This document shows, one piece after another, positions 1-6,353 of a DNA stretch of 6,353 nucleotides. Under the pieces are notes generated by a model. The model ran no database searches and was not told the origin of the DNA. It saw nothing but the letters and a program-made list of their open reading frames with translations. Numbering within the stretch: position 1 is the first letter of the stretch; each line of letters opens with the position of its first letter. Both the position numbers and the translations under genes were made by a program. Source of the DNA: Spirochaetaceae bacterium. GTDB lineage: Bacteria > Spirochaetota > Spirochaetia > B11-G9. The stretch covers positions 1-6,353 of the forward strand of contig DAOWMA010000127.1 in the NCBI GenBank assembly GCA_030643345.1, read 5' to 3'.

Positions 1-136
1 CCGACCAGCCACAGGATGCATTGGCGAGCAGGAAGCTTGCTTCCGACCAGCCACAGGATGCATTGGCGAGCAGGAAGCTTGCTTCCGACCAGCCACAGGA
101 TGCATTGGCGAGCAGGAAGCTTGCTTCCGACCAGCC
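1..136. repeat. Tandem array of perfect 42-bp repeats, in frame within the DUF554 gene
   Basis: Three identical 42-bp copies lie at 1-42, 43-84 and 85-126, followed by the first 10 bases of a fourth at 127-136, after which identity stops abruptly. The array runs off the left edge, so the copy number is a minimum. The unit is 25/42 G+C, clearly richer than the surrounding sequence. Its length is a multiple of three, and it contains none of TAA, TAG, TGA or their complements, so all six frames are open. Across each copy junction lies the inverted repeat GGAAGC-TT-GCTTCC (31-44, 73-86, 115-128). This extends imperfectly to TGGC/GCCA arms (22-53, 64-95; the third copy lacks the final A of the right arm). 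In the gene frame it encodes ASRKLASDQPQDAL. Perfect identity suggests recent expansion or homogenisation. There are no variable spacers, so it is not a CRISPR array. Confidence 0.95.
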
Positions 137-578
137 TGTCCCTACGGATTCCGGAAAATCCTTTGCTCACGGTTTTCTGAATGCATCAGTTCTCTTCTGT
201 GTAGGTGCAATGACTATTGTCGGGGCCATTAAAGCTGGGGCCGAGGGTGATTATGATCTTATACTGATGAAATCTGTGATGGATGGATTTATGGCAGTGA
301 TGTTTACTGCAGCTATGGGGATTGGTGTGATTTTTTCAGTAATTACAATTCTTGTCTATCAGGGTGGATTGACCCTTCTCGCTGCATGGATTGGTCCAAT
401 GATAGGGGAAAGAGGACTTACCGAGTTGTCCGGGCTGGGTGGTATTCTTATTATTATGATAGGAATAAATCTTCTGGGTTTAAAGGATATAAAAACGGCC
501 AATTTTATTCCCGGGTTATTTATTATTCTGATATTTACATCTCTGGAACCAATAGTTTTATCGTTTTTCGGGTTGTAG
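1..578 (+). CDS. DUF554 (YdfK-like) membrane protein, C-terminal part, with in-frame repeat linker
   Basis: The frame is already open at the left edge (first full codon at 3), so the gene is partial; the TTG at 21 lies inside the repeat array and is not a credible start. Codons up to about 138 encode a hydrophilic 14-residue repeat (ASRKLASDQPQDAL). From about 160 the protein matches, from memory, the second half of the DUF554/YdfK family: a segment with LFCVGAMTIVGAI, then KSVMDGF, GIGVIFS, LVYQGGLTLLA, and INLLGLKDIKTANFIPG. I see about four hydrophobic membrane spans, near 168-233, 270-362, 426-485 and 498-572. Family members are usually about 230 residues, so about 90-100 N-terminal residues should lie upstream. 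The repeat falls where the loop joining the two halves is expected. No in-frame start lies between the array and the first visible span, which argues against a gene beginning after the repeat. The function of DUF554 is unknown; transport is only a guess. The gene converges on glgP. It could instead be a pseudogene if the upstream half is broken. Confidence 0.8.
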   Translation, partial: DQPQDALASRKLASDQPQDALASRKLASDQPQDALASRKLASDQPVPTDSGKSFAHGFLNASVLFCVGAMTIVGAIKAGAEGDYDLILMKSVMDGFMAVMFTAAMGIGVIFSVITILVYQGGLTLLAAWIGPMIGERGLTELSGLGGILIIMIGINLLGLKDIKTANFIPGLFIILIFTSLEPIVLSFFGL

Positions 579-620
579 GGGCAGCCACGAGGGTTTGTGT
601 GCAAACCCTCGTGGCTGCCC
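579..620. terminator. Perfect long hairpin between convergent genes, probable bidirectional terminator or REP-like element
   Basis: Positions 579-597 pair perfectly with 602-620, giving a 19-bp stem around a TGTG tetraloop; a further G578-T621 wobble is possible. The hairpin fills the space between the DUF554 stop codon (TAG at 576-578) and the glgP stop codon (complement of 624-626), leaving only 3 spare bases. It could end transcription from both sides. Neither strand has a clean T-run after the stem (TTCCTATT on the plus strand), so it is not a textbook intrinsic terminator. The long perfect GC-rich stem and TAGGGGC edge also suit a dispersed palindromic (REP/MITE-like) element parked between genes, or an mRNA 3'-end stabiliser. 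Confidence 0.75.
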
Positions 621-623
621 TTC

Positions 624-3083
624 CTATTCGATAGGGCAGGGTTTCAGTTTCCATATTTCTTTTGCATATTCACCGATTGTCCTGTCCGAAGAAAATTTCC
701 CTGATGAGGCTATATTGATAATAGCCTTTCTGTTCCACTCTTCTCTGTTCCCGTATGCAGCTGCTGCCTCCTGATGAGCATCATCATAGGACCTTAAATC
801 CGCCAGATGCATGTATCTGTCACCTTCCTCCATAAGCATCTTTCTGACAGGTCCAAATATTCCTGGTTCTGAAAAACTGAAATAATCGTGAAAGATCAGA
901 TCCAGAGCCTCTTTGATCTCCTTATCTTTCCTGTAATAGCTTTCAGGATTGTAAACAGGTTTTAATTCTTCAACTTCCTCTGCACTCAGTCCGAAAATAA
1001 ACTCATTTTCACGTCCGGCTTCCTGGACAATCTCTATGTTTGCTCCATCCATTGTTCCAATTGTAATAGCTCCATTGCACATAAACTTCATATTACCGGT
1101 TCCGGATGCCTCTGTTCCTGCTGTTGAAATCTGTTCAGACAGATCTGTAGCAGGAATAATTTTTTCGGCCAGAGATACTTTATAATCGGGAAGAAAGTAG
1201 ACTTCAAGTTTTCCATTAATAGATTCATCACTGTTAATAACGTCCGAAACATTGTTTATAAGTTTGATAATAAGTTTCGCCATATCATATCCGGGAGCAG
1301 ACTTCCCTGCAAATATTGAAATTCTGGGAAAATAATCATCCGGATTGCCCTTTCTAATCCGGTTATACAGTATAATTATCTGAATGATATTCAATAACTG
1401 TCTTTTATATTCATGAATTCTTTTAATCTGAACATCAAAAAATGAATTTGGGTTTAGTATTATTCCAAACTTATTTTCTACGTGCTCTGATAAACGTTGT
1501 TTTGCTATTGTTTTTGTTTTCTGGAATTTTCCCCTGAAATCTTTATTTTCTGCCCAGGATTCAAGTTTTCGAATTTGAGAGAAATCTGTTATCCATGCAT
1601 CCCCTATTGTTTCTGTAATTAATGCCGCAAGTGGAGGGTTTGCATGGAGAAGCCATCGCCGTTGAGTGATTCCATTGGTTTTATTGTTAAATCTGTCGGG
1701 GAATATCTTTGCAAAAGAGGGGACCAGTCTGCTCTTTAAGAGTTCTGTATGCAGGGCTGCCACACCATTTGTTGAGTGGGAACCGGTAATGCATAAATTG
1801 GCCATTCGTATCTGTTTGGGATTACTCTCCTGGACAATACTTATCTCCTTAATCCTGGACATGTCATTCGGGAAGAAGGTTATTGCTTTATTTAGAAACC
1901 TGCGGTTTATTTCAAAGATTATCTGCATATGTCTTGGGAGTAGTTTTCCCAGCATTGGCTCAGACCATTTTTCAAGGGCTTCCGGCATTAGGGTATGATT
2001 TGTATAGCCCATGACAGATACTGTAATATTCCATGCAGTGTCCCAGGGAAGGTTTTCCTGGTCTACGAGAAGTCTCATAAGCTCCGGTATTGCAATTGAC
2101 GGATGAGTATCATTCAGTTGAATGGCTGCAAAGTCAGAAAACTTTTTCCATGGTGCACCGGATTTACGAAAACGTCTAAGGATATCATGCAGGGAGCAGG
2201 CGACAAAGAAATACTGTTGCTTTAGTCTGAGTTCTTTCCCAAGATAACGGGTGTCATTAGGATACAGTACTTTTGTCAGATTTTCAGCCTGTACCTTTGC
2301 GCTGACTGCTTCTACATAATCTCCTTCATTGAAGTCATGGAAATCGAATTCTTCAGCAGCTCTTGCGCTCCATAAACGGAGTGTGTTAATAGTTTTTCCA
2401 CCGTATCCTGCAATAGGCATATCATAAGCGACACCGATTACATCGTTAGTATCTATCCATCGGTAAACAGTTTTTCCTTTTTCACTGTACGATTCAACCT
2501 TGCCTCCGAAAGCAACTTTAACTGTAACGTCAGGTCGTTCAATTTCCCAGGGGTTCCCGTTCCTTAACCAGTCGTCAGGCTGTTCTATTTGATATCCGTC
2601 ATCAATTTTTTGTTTAAAAATACCATAGTCATATCTTATTCCGTATCCAAAAGAGGGTAGGTCCATTGTTGCCATGGAGTCAAGAAAACAAGCTGCAAGT
2701 CTTCCCAGACCCCCGTTTCCCAATCCTGCATCAGCTTCCTGATCTTCAAGGTCCTCCAGGCTGTATCCCAGCTCTTGTAAAGCTTCTGAAACGGTGTCCT
2801 CCATCTGCATGTTAATAATATTGTTTCCCATGGCCCTTCCCATAAGGAACTCCAGGGAGAGATAATAGACTCTTTTAGTATTTTTATTGTGGTGTGTCTG
2901 TTGTGTTTTAATCCACTGATTTATCAGTCTGTCTCTGATTGTATATGAGAGTGCCATAAAACGATCATGATTAGTTGTTGTATACTCATCAACACCGAGT
3001 GTGTATCTTAAATGTTCTAAAAAACCTTGTTTTATAGATTCAGAATCATTGCCGCTTCGGCTGTTGCTTGTTGTTTTATTCAA
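624..3083 (-). CDS. glgP: Glycogen/maltodextrin phosphorylase (GT35)
   Basis: This cytoplasmic enzyme cleaves alpha-1,4-glucan with phosphate to give glucose-1-phosphate (EC 2.4.1.1), using pyridoxal phosphate. The 819 residues are full length for the family and all landmarks are present. These are YYLSLEFLMGRAMGNN (about 73-88), the glycine-rich LGNGGLGRLAACFLDSMAT (121-139), NDTHPSIAIPELMRLL (324-339), TNHTLMPEALEKW (361-373), NGVAALHTELLK (439-450), NKTNGITQRRWL (467-478) and KRIHEYKRQLLN (554-565). The PLP-binding motif is EASGTGNMKF, with Lys666 as the Schiff-base lysine. The start is TTG (complement of 3081-3083), supported by AGGAGGAG six bases upstream; no ATG nearby has such a site. 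The TTG overlaps the deaminase stop as TTGA, implying translational coupling. It is the last gene of the minus-strand unit and ends just before the hairpin. The preferred chain length (glycogen or maltodextrin) cannot be told, and there are no glg synthesis genes in view. Confidence 0.97.
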   Translation of the reverse strand: MNKTTSNSRSGNDSESIKQGFLEHLRYTLGVDEYTTTNHDRFMALSYTIRDRLINQWIKTQQTHHNKNTKRVYYLSLEFLMGRAMGNNIINMQMEDTVSEALQELGYSLEDLEDQEADAGLGNGGLGRLAACFLDSMATMDLPSFGYGIRYDYGIFKQKIDDGYQIEQPDDWLRNGNPWEIERPDVTVKVAFGGKVESYSEKGKTVYRWIDTNDVIGVAYDMPIAGYGGKTINTLRLWSARAAEEFDFHDFNEGDYVEAVSAKVQAENLTKVLYPNDTRYLGKELRLKQQYFFVACSLHDILRRFRKSGAPWKKFSDFAAIQLNDTHPSIAIPELMRLLVDQENLPWDTAWNITVSVMGYTNHTLMPEALEKWSEPMLGKLLPRHMQIIFEINRRFLNKAITFFPNDMSRIKEISIVQESNPKQIRMANLCITGSHSTNGVAALHTELLKSRLVPSFAKIFPDRFNNKTNGITQRRWLLHANPPLAALITETIGDAWITDFSQIRKLESWAENKDFRGKFQKTKTIAKQRLSEHVENKFGIILNPNSFFDVQIKRIHEYKRQLLNIIQIIILYNRIRKGNPDDYFPRISIFAGKSAPGYDMAKLIIKLINNVSDVINSDESINGKLEVYFLPDYKVSLAEKIIPATDLSEQISTAGTEASGTGNMKFMCNGAITIGTMDGANIEIVQEAGRENEFIFGLSAEEVEELKPVYNPESYYRKDKEIKEALDLIFHDYFSFSEPGIFGPVRKMLMEEGDRYMHLADLRSYDDAHQEAAAAYGNREEWNRKAIINIASSGKFSSDRTIGEYAKEIWKLKPCPIE

Positions 3084-4381
3084 GAAGAACTCCTCCTAAG
3101 TATTAACCTTTTTGCAGTATCATCGGCCTGCCTGCATACCTCTTTTTCATCAATAGTCAGCAGCTGATAATCTTTCATCAATAAACGGCCATCACAGATA
3201 ACTGTACAAACATCAGATGCCTGAGCAGAATATACCAAAGAAGATACTATATCAAATTTTGGGAAAAAATGAGGTTTTCCCATATCTACAATTATAATAT
3301 CCGCCTTTTTCCCAACAGTTATTGAACCTGTTTCATTATCAATACCCAATGCTTTTGCACCATTAATAGTTGCCATCTTAAGGGCGGTATAGGCAGGAAC
3401 AGAGGTAGGGCTATGATCTGCCGCCTTGTTTACCAGTGCAGTTAGATTTATCTCTTCAAACATATTCAGGTTATTGTTACTGGCAGCACCGTCAGTTCCC
3501 AGAGATACATTTATCCCTGCATCAATCATCGCACTGACCGGGGCAAAACCATTTCCAAATTTAAGATTACTCCCTGGATTGTTTATAACAGAAACATTGT
3601 TATTGGTTAGAATTTTTATATCATCCTCAGTTACCTTTACACAGTGTGCCGCATAGGTCCTGTTTTCAAATATTCCGCAGTCCCTTACATATTCCACAGG
3701 TGATTTTTTATACAGGCTGTAAATTTCCTCAACCTCTCTTCTGCTTTCTGATATATGGATATGAATTCCTACATCCAGATCTCCGGCAACTTTGGCAACC
3801 TTTTTCAGGTATTCAGGTGCACAGGTATAAGGTGCATGGGGGCCTAAATCAATTTTTATCCGGCCATCTCCTCCATTGTTCCATTTATGAAAAAGCTCTA
3901 CAGAACTATCCAGCTTTTTTAAATCTTCCGGGTTGTTAAAAACAAGCCCTCTCGATAAATTTGCCCTTATTCCTGTTTCTCTGACAGCCTTCGCAACGTA
4001 ATCCATGAAGAAGTACATATCTGCAAAGGTAGTTATACCGGAGTGAATCATCTCTGCGATACTGAGCATAGAACCGGTATAAACATCCTCTCCGGTAAGG
4101 TGCTCTTCCAATGGCATTATACGATCATTAAGCCATATCCAGAATGGAAGGTCATCTGCATAATGCCGCATAAGAGACATTGCAATATGTGAATGAGAAT
4201 TTATTAATCCGGGGAGTATTACTTTACCTGTACCGTCAATTTCAGTGGCAGCCTTAAAATCACCAGGGATATTTCCAATGAATACTATTTTGTTACCTTT
4301 TATGCCAAGACTTGCCACAATGACCTCAGGTTCATCCGATTCCATTGTCAGGATGGTAGCGCCTTTTATTAATAACCCCAT
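3080..4381 (-). CDS. mtaD: 5-methylthioadenosine/S-adenosylhomocysteine deaminase (amidohydrolase superfamily)
   Basis: This is predicted to be a cytosolic metal-dependent deaminase converting SAH and methylthioadenosine to inosyl products plus ammonia. At 433 residues it is typical. Numbered from the ATG at 4381, the metal and catalytic set is complete: HSH (His63, His65), HISE (His209, Glu212), AHC (His246) and GTDGA (Asp297). Against the sequence of Thermotoga TM0936 as I recall it, substrate-site residues also align: Trp83, Glu92, Arg144 and His182 (GPHAPY). The position of TM0936 Arg148 is Lys156. SNLKFGNGFAPV (272-283) and NNNLNMFEE (302-310) are typical of this subgroup rather than guanine or cytosine deaminases. 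The start at 4381 is preferred because GGAGG lies five bases upstream; an in-frame ATG at 4399 adds six residues but has no SD. It is the middle gene of the minus-strand unit, 23 nt after the GNAT-like gene and overlapping glgP by four bases. A related substrate, such as another adenosine derivative, remains possible. Confidence 0.88.
   Translation of the reverse strand: MGLLIKGATILTMESDEPEVIVASLGIKGNKIVFIGNIPGDFKAATEIDGTGKVILPGLINSHSHIAMSLMRHYADDLPFWIWLNDRIMPLEEHLTGEDVYTGSMLSIAEMIHSGITTFADMYFFMDYVAKAVRETGIRANLSRGLVFNNPEDLKKLDSSVELFHKWNNGGDGRIKIDLGPHAPYTCAPEYLKKVAKVAGDLDVGIHIHISESRREVEEIYSLYKKSPVEYVRDCGIFENRTYAAHCVKVTEDDIKILTNNNVSVINNPGSNLKFGNGFAPVSAMIDAGINVSLGTDGAASNNNLNMFEEINLTALVNKAADHSPTSVPAYTALKMATINGAKALGIDNETGSITVGKKADIIIVDMGKPHFFPKFDIVSSLVYSAQASDVCTVICDGRLLMKDYQLLTIDEKEVCRQADDTAKRLILRRSSS
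3090..3097 (-). promoter_or_regulatory. Strong Shine-Dalgarno for glgP inside the end of mtaD
   Basis: On the minus strand AGGAGGAG is followed by a six-base spacer (TTCTTC) and the TTG start at 3083. It lies in the last codons of the upstream deaminase (Arg-Arg-Ser-Ser-Ser-stop). The strong site probably compensates for the TTG start and decides it. Confidence 0.85.
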
Positions 4382-4386
4382 TATAA

Positions 4387-4391
4387 CCTCC
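4387..4391 (-). promoter_or_regulatory. Shine-Dalgarno choosing the mtaD start at 4381
   Basis: GGAGG on the minus strand lies five bases before the ATG at 4381, within the 23-nt gap after the upstream gene's TAA (4405-4407). It favours this ATG over the in-frame ATG at 4399, which overlaps no recognisable SD. Confidence 0.75.
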
Positions 4392-4404
4392 GGTCCCATT
4401 AAGT

Positions 4405-5568
4405 TTATCTATCCAATTTTTTATTGTCAAATAAATACTTTTCATAAACTCTGTATCGCTTTATCTGAGTCATCCCCAGCTTCAAAAGAGCATTTTTAAT
4501 GTAAACATTATCCTCAAGGATATAGTTTGCTTCCATCCTGATTCTCTTAGATAGAAGTGCTTCATAAAGTTTTGCATACAAAAGAACATCAAAGCCCATT
4601 CCATGATACTCCTCAAGAACGGCAAGGGCCCAAAGACGGTAATCATTTATTTTCTTTAAATCAGTAATAAATCTGATAAACCCAAATGGCAGCATACGTC
4701 CATGATTTTTCTTAATTATTCTATTTATATCCGGGAAACCCAGAGCACATCCAACAGGAACACCATTGTCCTCAACAAACAAAATTGCATCCGGATCTAC
4801 TATAGCCTTTAGTTTTTTAACAATATCTCTAACTTCATCTATTTCAATAGGAACGTATCCCCAGTTACCACTAACGGCAGTGTTCATAATTTTCCAGATA
4901 TGCTGTGCTTCTGAATTAATATTTTTCAGGTTGATCCTCCTGACAGTTAGATTTGGTCTTTTCTTTAACAGAAAATCACTGAATCTTTTAAATCTGTCAG
5001 GCATTCTGTAGCCATTTCCCATATCTGCACTGTATACAAGAAGGTCTTTGACTTTTGAATAACCTGAAGCTGCAATAATATCATTATAGTAGGGTGGATT
5101 ATGAGGAGACATAAATATCTGGTCCTGTTCATAACCATCGATAACAAAACCCCATTTCTCGGCTACAGGGTCTATGGGACCCCGAACAAATGTCATCCCT
5201 TTCTCATACAGCCAGGTTTCAGCTTTTTCGAGGAGAGATTTTCCAACACCAGAATTATTAATAGATTCAAATGCACCAAAGAATCCGGTTCGTGTCTTAT
5301 AGAATTTATTAAAATTATAATCGATATAAACAATTATTCTTCCAACAGTTTTACCATCCATATATGCCAGAAACAGCTGGTAGTCAGAATGTGCAAGGAC
5401 GGCATTTTTTTTATTCTTATATTCCCTGTACTCCGAAGACCACATGGGAGGTACCCATACAGAATCATCTTTATAAATTTTAGAAGGAAAGTAGATGAAT
5501 TTTTTAAGATCTTTGTTGTTTTCTACCGGTTTTACAGTTACAGGATTTGAATTTGATTTGTTATTCAT
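4405..5568 (-). CDS. GNAT-related (YghO-like) protein, putative tandem acetyltransferase fold
   Basis: The 387-residue protein resembles a widespread family annotated as GNAT N-acetyltransferase or hypothetical, whose substrate is unknown. The N-terminal part has FIYFPSKIYKDDSVWVPP (24-41) and an acetyl-CoA-loop-like GVGKSLLEKAETWLYEKG (107-124). The family signature VRGPIDPVAEKWGFVIDGYE (128-147) with SPHNPPYY (154-161) and KDLLVY (174-179) follows. The C-terminal part reads like a second GNAT domain: AILFVEDNGVPVGCALGFPD (261-280), then WALAVLEEYHGMGFDVLLY (313-331), then LEDNVYIKNALLKLGM (351-366), the usual end of the fold. The frame stays open upstream to 5760, but that extension runs back through the divergent gene and has no family similarity. 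The ATG at 5568 is chosen because homology begins just after it and a TATAAT box sits directly upstream. No SD precedes it. It is the first gene of the unit. Both activity and substrate are inference. Confidence 0.8.
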   Translation of the reverse strand: MNNKSNSNPVTVKPVENNKDLKKFIYFPSKIYKDDSVWVPPMWSSEYREYKNKKNAVLAHSDYQLFLAYMDGKTVGRIIVYIDYNFNKFYKTRTGFFGAFESINNSGVGKSLLEKAETWLYEKGMTFVRGPIDPVAEKWGFVIDGYEQDQIFMSPHNPPYYNDIIAASGYSKVKDLLVYSADMGNGYRMPDRFKRFSDFLLKKRPNLTVRRINLKNINSEAQHIWKIMNTAVSGNWGYVPIEIDEVRDIVKKLKAIVDPDAILFVEDNGVPVGCALGFPDINRIIKKNHGRMLPFGFIRFITDLKKINDYRLWALAVLEEYHGMGFDVLLYAKLYEALLSKRIRMEANYILEDNVYIKNALLKLGMTQIKRYRVYEKYLFDNKKLDR

Positions 5569-5574
5569 AAATTG

Positions 5575-5604
5575 ATTATATTCATTGTTCTTACAGAAAT
5601 ACAA
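5575..5604 (-). promoter_or_regulatory. Putative sigma70-type promoter for the three-gene operon
   Basis: On the minus strand a perfect TATAAT (-10, 5575-5580) lies 18 bases after TTGTAT (5599-5604), a weak -35 that matches only TTG of the consensus. Transcription would begin about seven bases beyond the -10, at or next to the ATG at 5568. The mRNA would then be leaderless or nearly so, which agrees with the missing SD. A TATAAT in AT-rich intergenic DNA can arise by chance, so the support is the combination of position, strand and the missing SD. Confidence 0.5.
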
Positions 5605-5649
5605 GTAGGGGCAGTTTTCTATATCATTGTAAAATGTTAACATAAATAA

Positions 5650-6327
5650 ATGAAATACCGCTGCCTTATGATTGACCATGATGATACTGCTGTTGACAGC
5701 ACTCCAACTATCCATCACCCTGCCCACATTGAACAGATGAGACAACTGGGAAGATCGCATCAGGCTTCAAGTCTTACTGAATGGTTTAAAATTAACTTCC
5801 ATCCCGGTCTGGCAGTATACCTGGAAGAAAATCTTAAACTTTCTGAAGAAGAGAATAAACTTTGTTATAGTATCTGGAGAGATTTTACAACATCACAGGT
5901 CCCCCCGTTTTTCCCTGGTATATTAAAAATGCTGTATCGATTTAAATCTCTGGGGGGAATAGTCGTGGTTGTCTCCCACTCGGAACCTGATATAATTAAA
6001 ACCCATTACAAACAGCAGCATGAGTTTCCAGGGCTTTCCCCTGATCGTATTTTTGGCTGGAATGGAAACCCGGAAGAAAATAAACCTAATTCCTGGCCGG
6101 TTAAGGAAACTATCAGGCAGTTTGGTATTAAAAAAGAGGAAATTCTTGTAATTGATGATCTAAAACCCGGAATAACCATGGCAATCGAGGCAGGAGTTGA
6201 TTCTGCAGGTGTGGGTTGGAGCCAAAGCCATCAAATACCGGAAATAAAGGCAGATTTATCCGGAATTTGTACATATTATTTTAATGCAGTCATTGATCTG
6301 GAAAAAATGATTTTTCAAAAGCAGTAA
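5650..6327 (+). CDS. HAD-superfamily hydrolase, putative phosphatase
   Basis: The 225-residue protein is a complete haloacid-dehalogenase-type hydrolase, probably a cytosolic Mg-dependent phosphatase. Motif I is DHDDT, with nucleophile Asp9 and acid/base Asp11. Motif II is VVVVSHSE (Ser109). A lysine in NKPN (Lys145), or possibly Lys152, can serve as motif III. Motif IV is VIDDLKPG (Asp169, Asp170), followed by AIEAGVDSAGVGW as in phosphoglycolate-phosphatase-like members. Residues about 14-85, between motifs I and II, would form a helical C1 cap. The opening KYRCLMIDHDDTAVDSTPTI resembles a HAD subgroup I recall from Clostridia and spirochaetes, whose substrate is unknown. The ATG at 5650 places motif I at the usual distance from the N terminus. 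No clear SD precedes it; a TAAAAT at 5630-5635 might be a -10, but no matching -35 is visible. It is transcribed divergently from the GNAT-like gene, with an 81-bp gap. Only 26 bases follow its TAA, too few to judge a terminator. Confidence 0.88.
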   Translation: MKYRCLMIDHDDTAVDSTPTIHHPAHIEQMRQLGRSHQASSLTEWFKINFHPGLAVYLEENLKLSEEENKLCYSIWRDFTTSQVPPFFPGILKMLYRFKSLGGIVVVVSHSEPDIIKTHYKQQHEFPGLSPDRIFGWNGNPEENKPNSWPVKETIRQFGIKKEEILVIDDLKPGITMAIEAGVDSAGVGWSQSHQIPEIKADLSGICTYYFNAVIDLEKMIFQKQ

Positions 6328-6353
6328 TGTATTGAAATCTAAATATATTTAAC

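Noticed and set aside
21..23. TTG at 21 as the start of the DUF554 gene
   Set aside because: It recurs in every repeat copy, has no SD, and the frame is open to the window edge; the N-terminal half of the family is missing, so the gene must begin upstream or be broken.
1..136. CRISPR array
   Set aside because: The copies are contiguous and identical, with no variable spacers; this is a simple tandem repeat that is also coding.
4382..4399. mtaD starting at the ATG at 4399
   Set aside because: No SD precedes it, whereas GGAGG sits five bases before the ATG at 4381, where the family's N terminus begins.
5101..5550. Plus-strand 149-codon open frame
   Set aside because: It lies wholly antisense to the well-supported GNAT-like gene and has no recognisable domain or SD; other frames antisense to glgP and mtaD were rejected on the same grounds.
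5569..5760. N-terminal extension of the GNAT-like protein to an ATG at 5760 (or 5643)
   Set aside because: The extension is antisense to the start of the HAD gene, lacks an SD and family similarity, and would bury the TATAAT promoter.
6340..6351. TAAATATATTTA palindrome after the HAD gene as a terminator
   Set aside because: It is a pure A+T palindrome with no GC stem and no loop, too weak for a terminator; the window ends two bases later.

Overview
The window is a densely coded, moderately AT-rich stretch of bacterial chromosome holding five protein genes. Shine-Dalgarno sequences are strong at two internal operon starts. The gene content is ordinary housekeeping and carbon metabolism, and I see no phage, plasmid, transposase, CRISPR or RNA gene. 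The host cannot be named from the sequence. A free-living anaerobe-type lineage such as a spirochaete would fit the gene families, but this is only a guess.

Layout, left to right. (1) Positions 1-578, plus strand: the C-terminal half of a DUF554 (YdfK-like) membrane protein. Its reading frame enters from the left edge through a GC-rich tandem array of perfect 42-bp repeats (1-136). (2) Positions 579-620: a perfect 19-bp-stem hairpin fills the gap between two convergent stop codons. (3) Positions 624-5568, minus strand: a compact three-gene transcription unit, read from right to left. It encodes a GNAT-related protein, then an MtaD-type MTA/SAH deaminase, then a full-length glycogen/maltodextrin phosphorylase (GlgP). 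The junctions are tight: a 23-nt gap carrying a good SD, then a 4-nt TTGA stop/start overlap. (4) Positions 5569-5649: an 81-bp divergent intergenic region with a consensus TATAAT box facing the operon. (5) Positions 5650-6327, plus strand: a HAD-superfamily hydrolase. No gene-free stretch exceeds 300 bases.

GlgP releases glucose-1-phosphate from storage glucan. The deaminase acts on S-adenosyl-derived nucleosides. The GNAT-like protein has no known substrate. Why these three share a transcript is not evident from sequence. The most notable feature is the left-edge repeat: a 42-bp unit, a multiple of three, free of stop codons in all six frames, with a self-complementary core, lying in frame inside a membrane-protein gene. 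It looks like a dispersed or expanding repeat that genes can tolerate as a peptide linker.
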